Source: Streptomyces sp. NRRL B-24484
GTDB taxonomy: Bacteria > Actinomycetota > Actinomycetes > Streptomycetales > Streptomycetaceae
Length of the DNA: 64,000 nt
Direction: 5' to 3'
Assembly (NCBI RefSeq): GCF_000717715.1
Contig: NZ_JOAI01000017.1
Location: 1-64,000 of the forward strand
This document shows positions 62,656-64,000 of the stretch, piece after piece. The notes beneath the pieces are model-generated. The model was given only the letters and a program-made list of their open reading frames with translations, did not search any database and had not been told where the DNA came from. How positions within the stretch are numbered: position 1 is the stretch's first letter; every line of letters starts with the position of its first letter. The position numbers were made by a program, and so were the translations under genes.

Positions 62656-63255
62656 TCAGACCGCCGCGAGCGGTGCGGTTTCGGTCGGTCGCGCCGTGAT
62701 CCGCCCGACCTGGGCGGTGGTGATCTCCCGGATCACGAGTGACAGCATGATCCCGGAGGCGGCGGTGAGCAGTGCGACGTACGGGGAGAACATCGGGTTC
62801 GGCAGGGACCGGGCGCAGACCAGTGCCACGGCGACCTTGGCCAGTCGGGTCCACCACCAGGCCTCGACCAGCCAGGCGCGGCCGACGGGTCCGCCGGCGC
62901 GGCGGACGTCGAGCGTGACCCGGCGCGGGATCCACAGCATGGCCACCGGGACGAACCACCCGCCGATCGCGAAGCCCGGGCTGTACCGGTGGGTGCCCGG
63001 GGCGAACGCCTCCGCGTTGTGTCGGCAGCGGCGGAGCCAGCAGATCACCGCCACCAGTGCGACCGCGCCGAGCAGCGTCATGATCGGCACGGCCGCCGGG
63101 AGGTCCTCGCCGGCCTTGCCGCCGACTGCCATCACCGCGGCCAGTGCCAGCAGTTCGGCCCAGATCGCGGCCTGCGCGACGGCGGCGGGCCTGCGCGGGT
63201 CGCGCACCGCGGGCGTCACGGGCTCGGGTGCGGCGCCGGGTTCTTGGGAGTGCAT
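62656..63255 (-). CDS. DUF4328-type membrane protein
   Basis: 199 aa, four membrane helices (about 24-45, 55-75, 95-112 with GGWFVPVAMLWIPRR, and 150-175). The I-C-W-L-R-R-C-R-H-N-A-E-A-F and R-Y-S-P-G-F-A-I-G-G-W-F-V-P segments are the DUF4328 signature. Function unknown. ATG 63255; the stop is 55 bases from the convergent KilB-like stop. The 294 bases between 63256 and 63549 hold no gene. Confidence 0.85.
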   Translation of the reverse strand: MHSQEPGAAPEPVTPAVRDPRRPAAVAQAAIWAELLALAAVMAVGGKAGEDLPAAVPIMTLLGAVALVAVICWLRRCRHNAEAFAPGTHRYSPGFAIGGWFVPVAMLWIPRRVTLDVRRAGGPVGRAWLVEAWWWTRLAKVAVALVCARSLPNPMFSPYVALLTAASGIMLSLVIREITTAQVGRITARPTETAPLAAV

Positions 63256-63549
63256 GGTGGTCCGTCCGGAGGGGGTCGCGGGGCTCGTCACCTGCGGGGA
63301 GAGGTGCAGGTGACAGGTGCTGGGGCGGGATGAACCTAGCGGCGCGGCACTGCCCCCGTCCATGGAGTTGATCACGGGAGCGGGGACCGGGCCGCCCGCC
63401 CCGGAGGCACCGTCGGCGCGTGGGTCGGCGTCGGGCCCGCGCCGGGGTGCGGCGTGGGAGGCTGTGGGAGGGCCGAAGGGTGCCGAGCGCCGGGAGGTGC
63501 GGGAGTCGACGTGTGCCCGCTCCCCCGGACCGAGCGAGGAGACCGCGCA

Positions 63550-64000
63550 GTGCGAGCAACGGAACCGGCGCGTGGCGCGATCACGCTGCGGGGTCACCAG
63601 GAGGAGGCGCTCCGTGCCGTCGTACGGGGTCTGACGCCCCGTCCCGGGCAGCCGGTCCCGCCGGGTGGACTGCGGGTGACGGTGCAGATGGCCACCGGGT
63701 CCGGGAAGTCGTACGTCGGTGCGGCGGCGGGGCAGCGGCTGGCGCCGCACGGGACGGTGCTGGTGGTGGTGCCGACGCTGGACCTGCTGGTGCAGACGGT
63801 CGGTTCGTGGCGGGCCGCCGGCCGTTCCGGGGAGATGCACGCCGTCTGTTCGCTGGCCGACTCGGAGCTGCCGTTCGGGGTGACCGCGACGACCAGTCCG
63901 CTGATGATCGGCCTGTGGCTGCAGCGCGCGGCCGCCCGCCGCCGGCCGACCACGCTGTTCGCCACGTACGCCTCGGTGGGCGCGGTCGCGGACGGCTACG
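63550..64000 (+). CDS. DEAD/DEAH-type helicase, 5' part only
   Basis: Open to the right edge; the first 150 codons are inside the window. GTG 63550 follows GAGGAG. Seen: L-R-G-H-Q-E-E-A-L (Q-motif-like), MATGSGKSYVGAAAGQRLAP with motif I at residues 48-54, V-L-V-V-V-P-T-L-D-L-L-V-Q (motif Ia), and TTLFATYASVGAVADGY. This is the start of an SF2 helicase/translocase of the type that in Streptomyces often carries C-terminal helicase-associated repeats; that part is not visible. It may act on DNA during plasmid or element maintenance. Confidence 0.9.
   Translation, partial: MRATEPARGAITLRGHQEEALRAVVRGLTPRPGQPVPPGGLRVTVQMATGSGKSYVGAAAGQRLAPHGTVLVVVPTLDLLVQTVGSWRAAGRSGEMHAVCSLADSELPFGVTATTSPLMIGLWLQRAAARRRPTTLFATYASVGAVADGY

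Overview
The window reads as chromosome of a high-GC actinomycete of the Streptomyces/Kitasatospora type. The basis is: nearly all codons end in G or C; GTG (and some TTG) starts are common; genes are coupled by GTGA/ATGA overlaps; a few genes carry rare TTA codons; and there are family-typical genes such as an Rpf-LysM protein, a HelR-type helicase, a VMAP/MoxR/vWA operon and KilB-like and helicase-associated (HA) proteins. No rRNA, tRNA or CRISPR array was seen. Gene-rich blocks alternate with gene-poor stretches holding decayed genes and IS remnants, which suggests accessory or subtelomeric DNA. That placement is inference.

Layout. 0-6 kb: decayed zone with the 3' part of a PBP4-type D,D-carboxypeptidase gene, a zinc-ribbon protein, a SnoaL-like protein and an IS5-type transposase remnant. 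6.4-8.0 kb: protealysin-like M4 metalloprotease followed by an emfourin-type inhibitor. 8-14 kb: gene-poor, A/C-rich on the + strand, with an SNase-like protein and an Rpf-LysM resuscitation factor. 13.7-17.1 kb: DUF4345/TetR divergent pair with two operator arms, a degenerate IS5 element lying exactly between two convergent stop codons, a lipoprotein and a secreted I36-like protein. 17.5-23.8 kb: MarR-MFS efflux pair, DUF1330 protein, pentapeptide protein with a TTA codon, second MarR, two small mobile-element-like genes, and remnants of metE and other genes. 23.8-28.7 kb: HelR-like RNA polymerase helicase, then an F420-reductase-like/IMPase pair divergent from a LysR gene.

28.8-34.6 kb is a probable envelope-lipid module. 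A two-component system (OmpR regulator and kinase) is divergent from PepSY, COG4705, DedA and two PAP2 genes, with a repeat-rich operator between them. 34.7-41.2 kb holds a bacilliredoxin-like protein, a coupled trio of small hypothetical genes (one frameshifted), a methyltransferase, a lipoprotein and a pirin.

Two predicted conflict/immunity operons, both on the minus strand, dominate the right third. (1) 41.3-47.9 kb: small Asp-rich protein, trypsin-co-occurring protein (trypco1), trypsin-VMAP fusion, MoxR ATPase and vWA/SAV_2336-TPR protein. (2) 56.6-61.8 kb: XRE-TPR regulator, TIR-domain protein, divergent P-loop NTPase and two-helix membrane protein. In (2), the TIR C-terminus and the NTPase N-terminus share an HTGxGxQNN motif resembling amyloid adaptor motifs of NLR-type systems. 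The regulator and the NTPase each carry one TTA codon, suggesting bldA-dependent expression. Between the two operons lie a large secreted Cys-repeat protein, a 62-aa peptide facing an ATP-grasp gene, an aldo/keto reductase, a lipoprotein and two membrane proteins. To the right are a KilB-like protein, a DUF4328 membrane protein and a helicase cut by the window edge.
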